Below are positions 19,010 through 27,835 of a DNA stretch of 64,000 nt, one piece after another; position 1 is the stretch's first letter; each line of letters starts with the position of its first letter. Source of the stretch: Neorhizobium alkalisoli (GTDB taxonomy: Bacteria > Pseudomonadota > Alphaproteobacteria > Rhizobiales > Rhizobiaceae); NCBI RefSeq assembly GCF_002968635.1, contig NZ_PVBN01000015.1, forward strand, positions 93,355 through 157,354, in the 5' to 3' direction. The position numbers and the translations under genes were made by a program. The notes under the pieces were generated by a model. The model was not told the origin of the DNA, made no database searches, and worked only from the letters and a program-made list of their open reading frames with translations.

Positions 19010-20308
19010 TTAATTACTAAACCGCTGGATGTTGTACGCGGCGCTCGCCCCTTGAGAAGCGATCCCGATCGGAGCGCCGACAATGCCCAAGAATTTGGTA
19101 AAGTCGACCGACATATGCCGCGAAGCATAGATCACGTCACGGCTCTTGACCGGGAAAGTCTGTCCAACCACGAGGCTGTCCGGGTTTCTCATATTGAAGC
19201 GATAGACGATCGGATAGCGCCCGTCCTTGTTCGGCTGCATGCCCTTGCGCAGGAGCGCATCCAGACGCTGCTGACCGACAAGCCCGAGGACCACGTCCGG
19301 TTCTTCATAGCGGAAAAGGAAATAGCCCTCAGCATCGACGGTATTGTCGTTACCACCGCCTCCAAGCGCGACCGCCTCCAGGAGGTTAAGGTCATTTGAA
19401 CCGAATTCAACGCGCGAATTGCCCTTGATCGCACCGAGAAGGGTGAATGTGCGCGGATCGCGCGTGACGAAGACCTGGTCTCCGGGCTGAACGTAGATGT
19501 TTTCCGACGGATTATCGATGATCGACTTCAGCAAGGCTGTGCCGGTGCGCCTGCCGCGCACGAGGGTCACATAGCTCTCGTAAGGCTGAGCAACCGGCCC
19601 ACCCGCCTTGGCGATCACGTCCGTGATCTGCTCACCGGTCAGATTCAACGGAATCTGGGAAGACTTGCCGACAGCCCCGGACACGGTCACGCTTCTCGAT
19701 GGCGTATTGAGGCTGGATACGATGACGTCCGGCTCAACAGCTTTGCTTGCCAACGCAGCCAAAATAGCCTGACGTGCTTCCTCAAGCGTCTTGCCGACGA
19801 AACGTACGGAGCCGACATAAGGAATGGCAGCGGTTCCATCGGGCTGCACGACGACATCGAGATTTGTCTGCTTCGATTCACTGGTGGAGAACAGGCCGTC
19901 CGCGCCGGCTTCGAAGATCGTCACCTTCAACTGGTCGCCCACGCCAATGACAGCTCTGCCAGCCCCGCCACCGCCGAAGCCGAAGCGTCTTTTGAGAGCC
20001 GTGGATACGTAGTCGGATACCAGACGTGCCGAACGGCCATCCACATCCACGACCTCGAACACGGCCGCATTCAGCCGGCCTATTTCCGCTCCCGACCGGC
20101 CGCTGTCAGCATTGATGGCGGAAGCCATCGGACCTTCGCCAGGGACGCCCTGACAGCCCGCCAGCACCGCACAGATCATGATCGCAGTCACTCGAACCAA
20201 ATTCCGACACTCCAAGTCAGCACCGATGCCATCTGCCGACGATTCAGCACAACACATCTTCCATGAATCCGGCTGCCCCTGAAAAGCACAGCAGGCACCG
20301 AACAACAA
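19010..20308 (-). CDS. Wza-type polysaccharide export lipoprotein (RkpU-like position)
   Basis: A periplasmic/outer-membrane polysaccharide export protein of up to 432 residues. A lipobox, AVLAGC, marks the lipidated Cys; then RAVIGVGDQLKVTIFEA and VQPDGTAAIPYVGSVRF form the poly-export domain, followed by SLBB-like repeats (VSGAVGKSSQIPLNLTG, VTLVRGRR, YVQPGDQVFVTRDP, LLGAIKGNS). The ATG at 20308 would give an over-long 51-residue signal peptide, so the true start may be a TTG or GTG near 20190-20215. It precedes the synthase gene by about 230 nt on the same strand, the position held by rkpU in sinorhizobia. Confidence 0.82.
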   Translation of the reverse strand: MLFGACCAFQGQPDSWKMCCAESSADGIGADLECRNLVRVTAIMICAVLAGCQGVPGEGPMASAINADSGRSGAEIGRLNAAVFEVVDVDGRSARLVSDYVSTALKRRFGFGGGGAGRAVIGVGDQLKVTIFEAGADGLFSTSESKQTNLDVVVQPDGTAAIPYVGSVRFVGKTLEEARQAILAALASKAVEPDVIVSSLNTPSRSVTVSGAVGKSSQIPLNLTGEQITDVIAKAGGPVAQPYESYVTLVRGRRTGTALLKSIIDNPSENIYVQPGDQVFVTRDPRTFTLLGAIKGNSRVEFGSNDLNLLEAVALGGGGNDNTVDAEGYFLFRYEEPDVVLGLVGQQRLDALLRKGMQPNKDGRYPIVYRFNMRNPDSLVVGQTFPVKSRDVIYASRHMSVDFTKFLGIVGAPIGIASQGASAAYNIQRFSN

Positions 20309-20588
20309 GAAGGATTCCTAACGGTTGCCCAAAATAAAATATCTGTGCGCTTTTAAGGCCATAGTCGCCAATAACCTAATATCCGTCCCTGAACCTAAAC
20401 AAGTTGAGTTAAATGCCTTTTAAATGATTTGGTTAATGCAGAGCCCAGAAGCCGGCATTGGAGACGGTTATTTTTGATGCCAAACAGCTTACTAGCCTCA
20501 GGGTTAAGCGGGCTGAGAGAAACGGTTCCGAGCGGCTCGGCAATATGTTATGCGCCTTGACCACCGAAGGGATTTCCCTCGGTCGGAA

Positions 20589-21446
20589 ATGAAGTTGATG
20601 CCGAAAGAGGACAAGCCAAACATCGTGACACCTGCCGATCAGCGCCGAAAGCAGCGCTCGGCCGTTTTTGTCTTCGGCGTGTTCCTGGTGGTGATCCTGG
20701 CAGGACTCGCCGCGACGGTACTTTTGGTCAACGATGGACGAAACTACAAGCGCCTGGTCCGCAAATTCGGGTTGGAAGAATATCTTCTTCCTGCGCCGCC
20801 ACCGCCGGATCTGCGTGTCGACAGGCAGCGGCAGTTGCAGCCCGCGGACCGCTATCCGCCCTGGCTGCTGAGGACGAGGCTCGAACGTAGCGCCCTCTTC
20901 GAAAAGAACACGTTCCTTTCCCCCGAGGAGCGCTGCGACAAGGTGGGTGCAGAGCGGGATGCCGCTCCCGAATTTACAAGCGCGAACGATGACTGGGAAT
21001 GCCTGTTCTTTGAGAGCTTCGGCACGGCAACGGAACCTGCATCCCTGTTCGTTCAAGCCAGAGGCAGTTTGCCAGATGTGCTTCAGAGCTTTCGAATCAA
21101 GCTCAGCTTTACCGATCCGCTCGTCGAGCGAGCCGTTGCCGACGAAACGATGGCGATCATCGATCGCTTCGGTATAGCGATCACTCGGGAAACGCGAGAC
21201 TACCTCGCAAACAAGATCTCGAGACGTGAAGATTTCACCTCCGTGCTCGAAAACTATCGACTGACGTTCAGCCGGGAAATGATGGATGATCGGCGCCACA
21301 ACCTGCTTGTTCTCCCGCGACCGCCGAAAGTCGCTTGTGGCGAACCCGCACCGCCCTCGCCCGACAAGAATCTCAGACCGATCTACCGAATGCCGATCGG
21401 GTGTCTGGTCTCGAACGGGCCGCCCAAGCCCCTGCCCGCATCCTAA
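20589..21446 (+). CDS. Single-pass membrane protein of unknown function (possibly DUF6030)
   Basis: About 285 residues: a short polar N-terminus, one hydrophobic segment (SAVFVFGVFLVVILAGLAATV), then a proline-rich linker (PAPPPPD) and a soluble domain that would face the periplasm, with FRIKLSFTDPLVERAV and a C-terminal proline-rich stretch containing two cysteines. I believe this matches a small rhizobial family annotated DUF6030, with no known role. The start could also be ATG 20550 or 20598; no good ribosome site separates them. It lies beside the export lipoprotein gene but on the opposite strand, and its end overlaps the end of the YhaN-like gene by 4 nt. Confidence 0.72.
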   Translation: MKLMPKEDKPNIVTPADQRRKQRSAVFVFGVFLVVILAGLAATVLLVNDGRNYKRLVRKFGLEEYLLPAPPPPDLRVDRQRQLQPADRYPPWLLRTRLERSALFEKNTFLSPEERCDKVGAERDAAPEFTSANDDWECLFFESFGTATEPASLFVQARGSLPDVLQSFRIKLSFTDPLVERAVADETMAIIDRFGIAITRETRDYLANKISRREDFTSVLENYRLTFSREMMDDRRHNLLVLPRPPKVACGEPAPPSPDKNLRPIYRMPIGCLVSNGPPKPLPAS

Positions 21447-24400
21447 AGTCTTTCCAACTGGATGAGATCCAGGCGATCTCCGATCTCCCGCCGGGCAATG
21501 TCTACCAAGCTCGTCTGATGCGTGAAGAGCACCGTCTGGAATGCTTTGCCCCCTTCCGCGAGCACACGAATGCCGGCTGCCGTGCGCTCGTCGTCGAAGG
21601 TCTGAAAAATATCATCCAGGATGAGCGGCACCGGTTCGTTGCGGCTGCAATAGTCCTCCAGGAATGCAAGACGCAGCGCCAGATAGAGCTGGTCGCCCGT
21701 CCCCTCGCTCAACCCTGGAAGCGCCACCTGCTCGCCCGTCCTGCGTTCCACGGCAAGCTGCAATTCGTCTTTCTCGTCGTAAACCTGCACCAAACGGGAG
21801 AAGCGCCCTCCCGTGAGATCGGCAAAGATTTGCCCGGCCCGTTTCATTACCGGATCGGCCTGCCGTTCCCGATAGGCTTCCATCGAATTCGCCAGGAGGT
21901 TTGATGCAAGCTTCAGCACCACCCAGCGCCGCGCAAGTTCCTTCGCCTCCTGCTCGGCAGCAAGCTTCTGGAAAACGGCGCGTTCGGCGCCTATCCCGGC
22001 CTCCAGTTCCCGGCGGCGACGAAGATTGTCGGCCTCGGCAGTCCGCAGGGCGGAAATGCGATCCACCTGCCGATCGTCTTCCGCCTCCAGACTTTCGATT
22101 GCCAGCTCCGCCGCTATCCGGTCGAACTCTACAAGAGCGGCGCGTACCTCGTCCTCATCGGAGCCATCCGCCTGCTCGATAAACCGTGTGCGACACTGGC
22201 GAAGATCCGCTTCAATGCGGCTGCGCTGCCGCAGATCCTCAAGCACGGCCGGCAGATCGGAAACGGATTTGGACGCCAATTCGGCCAATTGTTCCAGTTC
22301 GGCTTGGCGATCGCCTGCCTCCTCGGAAAGCCTTGCCGATATCAATTCGGCACGCTCCAGCGCAGCCAACAATAGGTGCCGTTGATTCTCCTCCGCCTTG
22401 GCAGACATCGCTCGCTCGTTCATCATGCCGGCCGCGACATCGGCGGGCAAAGCGGCCAAGTCCGGCGCGACGTCGCTACAAATTGCTCTGACCTCGCCTT
22501 CGAAATTCTCCATATCGCGCGCCATTCCGCGTACGCGGCGGTCGCGGTTCTCCCGTTCAGACAAAAGGTCAGGTACAGTTCGCCACACTTCGAGTAATGC
22601 GAAAGCCATGTCCACCGTCGCGTCCTCAGAAAGTCCCGTGAGGACGGCGGCGTTGGCAAAATCGGTGCGCCAGCGCTGGATATCACGGCGCAGTTCGGCC
22701 TCCCGCTCCTCCATCTTGTCGAGCGCCTCCTGGGCGGAATGACGCTTGCCCTCGCGTGACCGGCTTTCATTCCAACGATCGGTGATTTCACCGATCCGAC
22801 GGTCGAGCGAACGCGCAAGTGCGATCGACGGCAGAGCGCCAGAGGCAGGCTCGATCGCCTCTGCGATCGCCGTTAGAGCGGATTTCAGCCCCTCTTCCTT
22901 GATCCGCAGCGTCTCGAACTCGTCCTTTGCCTCATCCAGCGTCTCGGACAGCACAAGGATCCGGTCCACGGCACGGCGCCATTCGATCATCCGCTCCGGG
23001 TTGGAAGGCAGGACGGGGGCGGCGTGAAAAAGATCTTCGAATTCGGTAACGGCGTCCGAGGCTGCAATCTCCGCTTCCCTGGCGGCCAGTTCGGCCGCGT
23101 CAGTCGCCTGTTCGAGCTCCCTCCGCCTCAAGGAAAGCTGGGCGTGCCGGGAAACCCGTTCGGCATCTGAAAGTGCGGCATCGGAAAGGCCGTCCGCCTC
23201 CCTGACTGCGTTCCTCACCTCGCTCAACGTATCCGCGGAAGGTTTTCCGCCCAACGCGTCGACAAGCTCGTCGCGCCGTGCCCGGGCGGTGGCGATATCC
23301 TCTCGGGAAACGATCCTCCCCTCGCCTTCCAGTACCGCGAGCTGGCCGCCGACCACCTTCGCCTCCTCGCGCAGCGCCGCAAGCTTTTGCGCCGCCTTCA
23401 CGCTTTCGGCTCTCGCCGCTTCAATAACGCCCCGGTGTTTGGTCAGGGTCGCTATATCCGGCAGAGGTGCGGAAAGAAGGCGGGCAATATCCTTAACCGG
23501 CGGATCGAGGCGAGCGCAAGCGGCAGCAATATCGGCTTCCGCCCGCGAAACACGCACCTTCAAAGACTCGACGTTCGAGAGTTCACCGATCTCGGGACGC
23601 AGCGCCGCAAGCTGGTCGGCCCAAGGTTTCGGGTCGATCAGCCGCCCATTCGGCCCGTCGCTTTCCAACCGACGCAATACGTCTTGCGCATCTTCGAGCT
23701 GCTGGCGGTGCAGCTTCAGGCCGCGATCAAGCTCCATCCCTTCATCCGCAAACCTCTTGAGGCGGGCGAGGTCGGCGTCGGTCGGCTGGGCCCGTTGCAG
23801 AACGTCGAGCCCTGCAAAACCGAGGCGCCGCGCCGCTTGGGAAAGCCGCATGTCAAAACCGTCGACCTCATGCCGGACCCTGGCGATATCCTCTTTCGCG
23901 TTGAGGTACGCGCCCTTTTGAGCATGCATGGCGACTATTTTCGGCGCTGCTGCGATCAAGACCTCATCGACGTGGATGGCCTTGATCTCATCGTTGAGCC
24001 TCGACGCTTCCGTCTCGGCCAGATGCCTCGCCTCCGCATTTTGGCGGGCCGCCTCCAGCGCGCGTGCAAGCCGCTCCTCGAAATCGGCCGATATCCCTTC
24101 CAGCACCTCGTATTGCGCCAGAAGCGCGCGTTCACGATCGATTTCACGCAGCACCGGCTCGAGGCGCATAAGCCTGCGCAATCGATCCAGGGCACGTTTG
24201 GTTTCTTCCCGTTGCGTCTGAACCGCTTTCAGATCGGCCTCGATCTCGGCCTGTTCAGCCAGCAACTTCTTCCAGTCGGTCGACTTCAGCTCGTTGTCGC
24301 GCTCGCCCTTGCGGGCGTCTTCGTGCGCGTCGAGCACCTGGTAGAAGAGCCTGTCCTTCGATTTTCGCGGCGCGTAGATGCCGTCCGCATCTGCCTCGAG

Positions 24401-24895
24401 CTGCCTGCGCAGATCCGAAAGTCCGGTAAGTCCCGAGGCTGCCGAAAACAGCAGGCTGCCGATCTCCCCACCGCTCTTCAGCATCGTTTCTCCGCCAGCC
24501 CGCAGAGAAGCGGAATCAAGACCGAAGGCACGTTCGAAGACTTCACGCGAGAGCGTGCCGAGGAAGCGCGCCAGGATATCCTCGGGCAAGGCCTCCTCAC
24601 CTTCGCTCGCGGTCAGGAGGGTATTCTTGCGGCCTCGCCTGCGGCGAAATGAAAGCATCTGCCCATCGCGGGCAACTATCTGCGCCCCCACCCGCAATGA
24701 CGCCGGATCATGAAGGAAGCTATATTCCGCCGCGTTGGGAAAGCCGAACAGAAGATCCGATATTGCCGATAGGGCTGATGATTTTCCCGCTTCGTTCGGT
24801 CCGTAGATCACATGAAGGCTGGCATCGGGCCGGAATGGCAGCACCTGGTCCGTGAGCGCGCCGTAACGCAGAATGTCGAGGCGATCGAAACGCAT
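21443..24895 (-). CDS. YhaN-like SbcC/SMC-type ATPase
   Basis: A 1150-residue AAA ATPase: Walker A YGPNEAGKSSALSAISDLLFG at the N-terminus, long coiled-coil arms through the middle, and the C-terminal signature PGLSEGTGDQLYLALRLA followed by Walker B PLILDDIFQTFDDERT. This is the YhaN branch of the Rad50/SbcC superfamily. The ATG overlaps the TGA of the metallophosphoesterase gene (TGATG), so the two are made together and probably form a SbcCD-like nuclease complex acting on DNA ends; that biochemical role is inferred from the family. Confidence 0.9.
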   Translation of the reverse strand: MRFDRLDILRYGALTDQVLPFRPDASLHVIYGPNEAGKSSALSAISDLLFGFPNAAEYSFLHDPASLRVGAQIVARDGQMLSFRRRRGRKNTLLTASEGEEALPEDILARFLGTLSREVFERAFGLDSASLRAGGETMLKSGGEIGSLLFSAASGLTGLSDLRRQLEADADGIYAPRKSKDRLFYQVLDAHEDARKGERDNELKSTDWKKLLAEQAEIEADLKAVQTQREETKRALDRLRRLMRLEPVLREIDRERALLAQYEVLEGISADFEERLARALEAARQNAEARHLAETEASRLNDEIKAIHVDEVLIAAAPKIVAMHAQKGAYLNAKEDIARVRHEVDGFDMRLSQAARRLGFAGLDVLQRAQPTDADLARLKRFADEGMELDRGLKLHRQQLEDAQDVLRRLESDGPNGRLIDPKPWADQLAALRPEIGELSNVESLKVRVSRAEADIAAACARLDPPVKDIARLLSAPLPDIATLTKHRGVIEAARAESVKAAQKLAALREEAKVVGGQLAVLEGEGRIVSREDIATARARRDELVDALGGKPSADTLSEVRNAVREADGLSDAALSDAERVSRHAQLSLRRRELEQATDAAELAAREAEIAASDAVTEFEDLFHAAPVLPSNPERMIEWRRAVDRILVLSETLDEAKDEFETLRIKEEGLKSALTAIAEAIEPASGALPSIALARSLDRRIGEITDRWNESRSREGKRHSAQEALDKMEEREAELRRDIQRWRTDFANAAVLTGLSEDATVDMAFALLEVWRTVPDLLSERENRDRRVRGMARDMENFEGEVRAICSDVAPDLAALPADVAAGMMNERAMSAKAEENQRHLLLAALERAELISARLSEEAGDRQAELEQLAELASKSVSDLPAVLEDLRQRSRIEADLRQCRTRFIEQADGSDEDEVRAALVEFDRIAAELAIESLEAEDDRQVDRISALRTAEADNLRRRRELEAGIGAERAVFQKLAAEQEAKELARRWVVLKLASNLLANSMEAYRERQADPVMKRAGQIFADLTGGRFSRLVQVYDEKDELQLAVERRTGEQVALPGLSEGTGDQLYLALRLAFLEDYCSRNEPVPLILDDIFQTFDDERTAAGIRVLAEGGKAFQTVLFTHQTSLVDIARREIGDRLDLIQLERL

Positions 24896-26127
24896 CAAGC
24901 CCTCGCCGCGCGTGCAAGGAGAAGATCACGAGCTTCCGCCAATAGCGCCGCTGCGTCATCGTCGAGCGGCAGATCGCCAGCTCCGATACCGCTCGGCAGA
25001 CGCGAAGCGATCTCCGCGATCCGCGCATCAGCGTCCGCGATGAGTTCGGACGAAAACGTACCCATGGGAACCAGTCCTTCGAGACCGAGCAGGTCCATGG
25101 ATACCGCAGCACCGTTCACCACCGGCTCCACGCGTACATCGAGCTTTTCCAGCCAGATATCTTCATGGCAGCGGTGGCAGGCAGCCTGCACCTCGTCCCG
25201 GAAATCGTCGGCACGCGCCTTCAATTCGCTGCGGAAGCGGCTCTTGCCGGTCAGCCGAATGCGCAGGGCCAGCGGGCGGCCCTCCATCCTTTCCGCAGTC
25301 GTATCCAGGGTGTTTTCCAGACGGCGGAGAATGGCAGGGATGTTGTCATCCGGATCGATCTCCACGGCAAGTTCGGCGAAGCGTGCAAAATCCGTGATGA
25401 TGCGCTCATAGACCATGTGACCATCCTCGACCGTCACCAGGACAGCGCCCTTGGCACCCTGTTCACGGATCGAGCGGCCCTGCAGATTGCCGGGGAAAAC
25501 GATGAGCGGGTCGCTGGAAACGATCTCGAAATCGTGGACATGGCCGAGCGCCCAATAGTCGTAGCCCCGGGAGCGCAGGTCTTCGACGGAGCAAGGCGCA
25601 TAGGGCGCATGCGGTTCGCGCCCGGTGAGCGAGGTGTGGAGCACCCCGATGTTGAACCAGCCAGGCTCCGGCTTCGGATAGGCAACTGCGAGGTTTTCAC
25701 TTGCCGAACGTTCGGCAAAACCCTGGCCGTGCAGCGCCACCTTCAGGTGGTCCAGCCGGAACGTCCCGGGCTTGTTGACCGGAAATTCGCTGACATTCTT
25801 CGGCAGCGTGATCGTCCTGGTGATGACGCTTTCGGCGTCATGATTGCCTTTCAGCAGGAAGACCGGAATTCCGGCGCGCTCCAGCCGCGCCACTTCCCGG
25901 TTGAAGAACAGGCCGATCTTGTTGTCCTTCCAGTCGCCGTCATAGACGTCGCCGGCCACGATGAAGAAATCTATCCTGCGCTCGACTGCCTGATCGACCA
26001 GCGCCGAGAACGCCTTGCGGCTTGCCTCGATGAAAAGTTCTGCAATCGCCGCGTCCTTCGTCGCCAGCCCCTGAAACGGGCTGCCGAGATGAAGGTCGGC
26101 GGAATGGATGAAACGGAAAGAACTCAT
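24895..26127 (-). CDS. YhaO-like SbcD/Mre11-type metallophosphoesterase
   Basis: A 410-residue protein beginning FRFIHSADLHLGSPF, the first metal-binding motif of Mre11/SbcD nucleases, followed by VAGDVYDGD, LKGNHDAES, and ALGHVHDFE, which complete the dimetal site. It corresponds to the YhaO family that pairs with YhaN ATPases. It is the first gene of a two-gene operon and overlaps the ATPase start by one base. Catalytic residues are all present, so nuclease activity is likely, although the DNA substrate of this branch is poorly known. Confidence 0.9.
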   Translation of the reverse strand: MSSFRFIHSADLHLGSPFQGLATKDAAIAELFIEASRKAFSALVDQAVERRIDFFIVAGDVYDGDWKDNKIGLFFNREVARLERAGIPVFLLKGNHDAESVITRTITLPKNVSEFPVNKPGTFRLDHLKVALHGQGFAERSASENLAVAYPKPEPGWFNIGVLHTSLTGREPHAPYAPCSVEDLRSRGYDYWALGHVHDFEIVSSDPLIVFPGNLQGRSIREQGAKGAVLVTVEDGHMVYERIITDFARFAELAVEIDPDDNIPAILRRLENTLDTTAERMEGRPLALRIRLTGKSRFRSELKARADDFRDEVQAACHRCHEDIWLEKLDVRVEPVVNGAAVSMDLLGLEGLVPMGTFSSELIADADARIAEIASRLPSGIGAGDLPLDDDAAALLAEARDLLLARAARA

Positions 26128-26238
26128 CGAATCGCTTGTTTTGATTGCTCCATAGGAACAGGTGTTTTAGGCAAATGCCGGGCACGAAGAAAGCGCAAGG
26201 CGCCATATCCTGTGGATAGGGCCATTCAGGAGGACATT

Positions 26239-27225
26239 ATGAGAAACCACCCGTTCGGACGCACATCCTTCAACGTCAGCGAGGTCGGCTTCGGCGCCTG
26301 GCAGATCGGCGGCTCCTGGGGTGATATCAGCGAGGCGGACGGCAAGGCCACGTTGGAAGCTGCGCTTGACGCCGGCGTCACCTTCATCGACACGGCAGAC
26401 GTCTATGGCGATGGCCGCTCCGAAAAGATCATCGCCAACGTGCTCAAATCCCGAGGCGGTGCCCGCCCGATGGTCGCGACCAAGGCCGGCCGCAGGCTCA
26501 GCCCTCACGTCGCGGACGGCTATACCAAGGCCAATCTCGAAAACTTCATCGACCGCAGCCTTAAGAACCTCGAAGTCGACAGCCTCGACCTCGTGCAGCT
26601 CCACTGCCCGCCGACGGAAGTCTTTTACCGCCCGGAAGTTTTCGGCGCCCTCGACGATCTTCGCCACGCCGGCAAGATCAAGAACTATGGCGTCAGCGTC
26701 GAGAAGGTCGAGGAGGCGCTGAAGGCAATCGAATATCCAGATGTCGTCAGCATCCAGATCATCTACAACATCTTCCGGCAGCGCCCGGCCGACCTGTTTT
26801 TCAAGGAAGCCAAGCGAAAGAACGTTGCCGTCATCGTGCGCGTGCCGCTCGCAAGCGGGCTGCTCTCCGGCAAGATCAGCCGCGAGACCGCCTTTGCTAG
26901 GGATGACCACCGCAACTTCAATCGTCATGGCGAGGCCTTCGATCTCGGTGAGACCTTTGCAGGCGTGCCCTTCGAAGTGGGCCTCGAAGCGGTCGAGGGT
27001 GTGCGCAAGCTCGTGCCGGCCGGCGCTTCCATGGCCGCATTCGCACTCAAATGGATCCTGATGAACGAAGCGGTGACTGTCGTCATTCCCGGGGCGCGCA
27101 ATGTGGAGCAGGCCAGGGGCAACGCGGCCGCCGCGGAGCTTGCCGCGATCTCCGCCGACGTGATGACCGCGACGAAGGAAATCTATGCACGGCTGGTGGC
27201 CCCGCACGTGCATCAGCGCTGGTAG
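26239..27225 (+). CDS. Aldo/keto reductase
   Basis: A 328-residue NADPH-dependent oxidoreductase with a TIM-barrel fold. FIDTADVYGDGRSEKI carries the catalytic Asp and Tyr, VATKAGRR the Lys, and LVQLHCPP the His; the C-terminal VVIPGARNVEQ matches the cofactor phosphate-binding part. It belongs to the YghZ/Tas-like branch by eye. The start at 26239 is fixed by an AGGAGG site 6 nt upstream, although the frame stays open far upstream in the shadow of the phosphoesterase gene. Substrate unknown. Confidence 0.92.
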   Translation: MRNHPFGRTSFNVSEVGFGAWQIGGSWGDISEADGKATLEAALDAGVTFIDTADVYGDGRSEKIIANVLKSRGGARPMVATKAGRRLSPHVADGYTKANLENFIDRSLKNLEVDSLDLVQLHCPPTEVFYRPEVFGALDDLRHAGKIKNYGVSVEKVEEALKAIEYPDVVSIQIIYNIFRQRPADLFFKEAKRKNVAVIVRVPLASGLLSGKISRETAFARDDHRNFNRHGEAFDLGETFAGVPFEVGLEAVEGVRKLVPAGASMAAFALKWILMNEAVTVVIPGARNVEQARGNAAAAELAAISADVMTATKEIYARLVAPHVHQRW

Positions 27226-27314
27226 CAGATCGAACTGGAGGCTCGCCCCTCACCGGCGGACTCCACTTTTACCCGCATATCCGACCAAGGGGTCGGGGCC
27301 TATCTCGCGGCCGC

Positions 27315-27770
27315 CTATCGGCCAATGGTAAACCGGTAAATCGCCTTGCTGTCTGATTGTATCCGCTCCACGTCCCGTCCTTCGGCAGCCTCGATCACGC
27401 GGGGCCAGAACTCCTGAGCGGGCGCGTTCGATGCCATGACGCTCAACTCCCAAAGACCGGGATGCGTGTGAAGAACTGCCGTCGCGGCACCGCGTCCAAT
27501 GCCATCTCGCCGTGCATTCGGAACGATATAGAACTCGGCGATGGAGAAATCCGTACCCCTGCCCGATGCGGACCATGTGTTGACGAAGGTAAAGCCGACG
27601 GGGTGGCCATCCTGCAGGATCAGATAGGGCCAGCGGCTTTCGACCTCCTCCCAATAGGCCTCGAAATAGGGATAGTCGGAGCCGGAGCCGCCCTCCGCGA
27701 GGTACTCGGAAAGAAAGCCTCTCAGAAGCGGCTTACGCGTCGCGGAGGCCAGCTCTATGTGGGCAGGCAA
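27315..27770 (-). CDS. GNAT-family N-acetyltransferase
   Basis: About 151 residues with the acetyl-CoA-binding motif A region FYIVPNARRDGIGRGAATAV and a following ELSVMASNAPAQEFW, the usual beta5/alpha4 element of GNAT enzymes. No in-frame ATG fits; a TTG at 27770 preceded by GGAG at a good distance gives a natural N-terminus (LPAHIELASATRKPLL). It lies just downstream of the secreted phytase-like gene, separated by a strong GC hairpin. Substrate unknown. Confidence 0.8.
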   Translation of the reverse strand: MPAHIELASATRKPLLRGFLSEYLAEGGSGSDYPYFEAYWEEVESRWPYLILQDGHPVGFTFVNTWSASGRGTDFSIAEFYIVPNARRDGIGRGAATAVLHTHPGLWELSVMASNAPAQEFWPRVIEAAEGRDVERIQSDSKAIYRFTIGR

Positions 27771-27788
27771 CGTATCATCTCCATAAAC

Positions 27789-27815
27789 GGCCGGGCGCGA
27801 GGCCCGGCCTTTCTT
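27789..27815. terminator. GC-rich hairpin between phytase-like and GNAT genes
   Basis: GGCCGGGC and GCCCGGCC form an 8-bp stem with a 5-nt loop. On the plus strand it is followed by TTTCTT; on the minus strand, the direction of both neighbouring genes, the following bases are GTTTATGG, a weak U-tract. It probably attenuates or ends transcription of the phytase-like gene. Confidence 0.5.
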
Positions 27816-27835
27816 GTCCAAGCATCCATAGACGC

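Noticed and set aside
25165..26238. A long N-terminal extension of the aldo/keto reductase
   Set aside because: The upstream frame lies antisense to the YhaO-like gene; AGGAGG directly before 26239 and the family N-terminus fix the start there.
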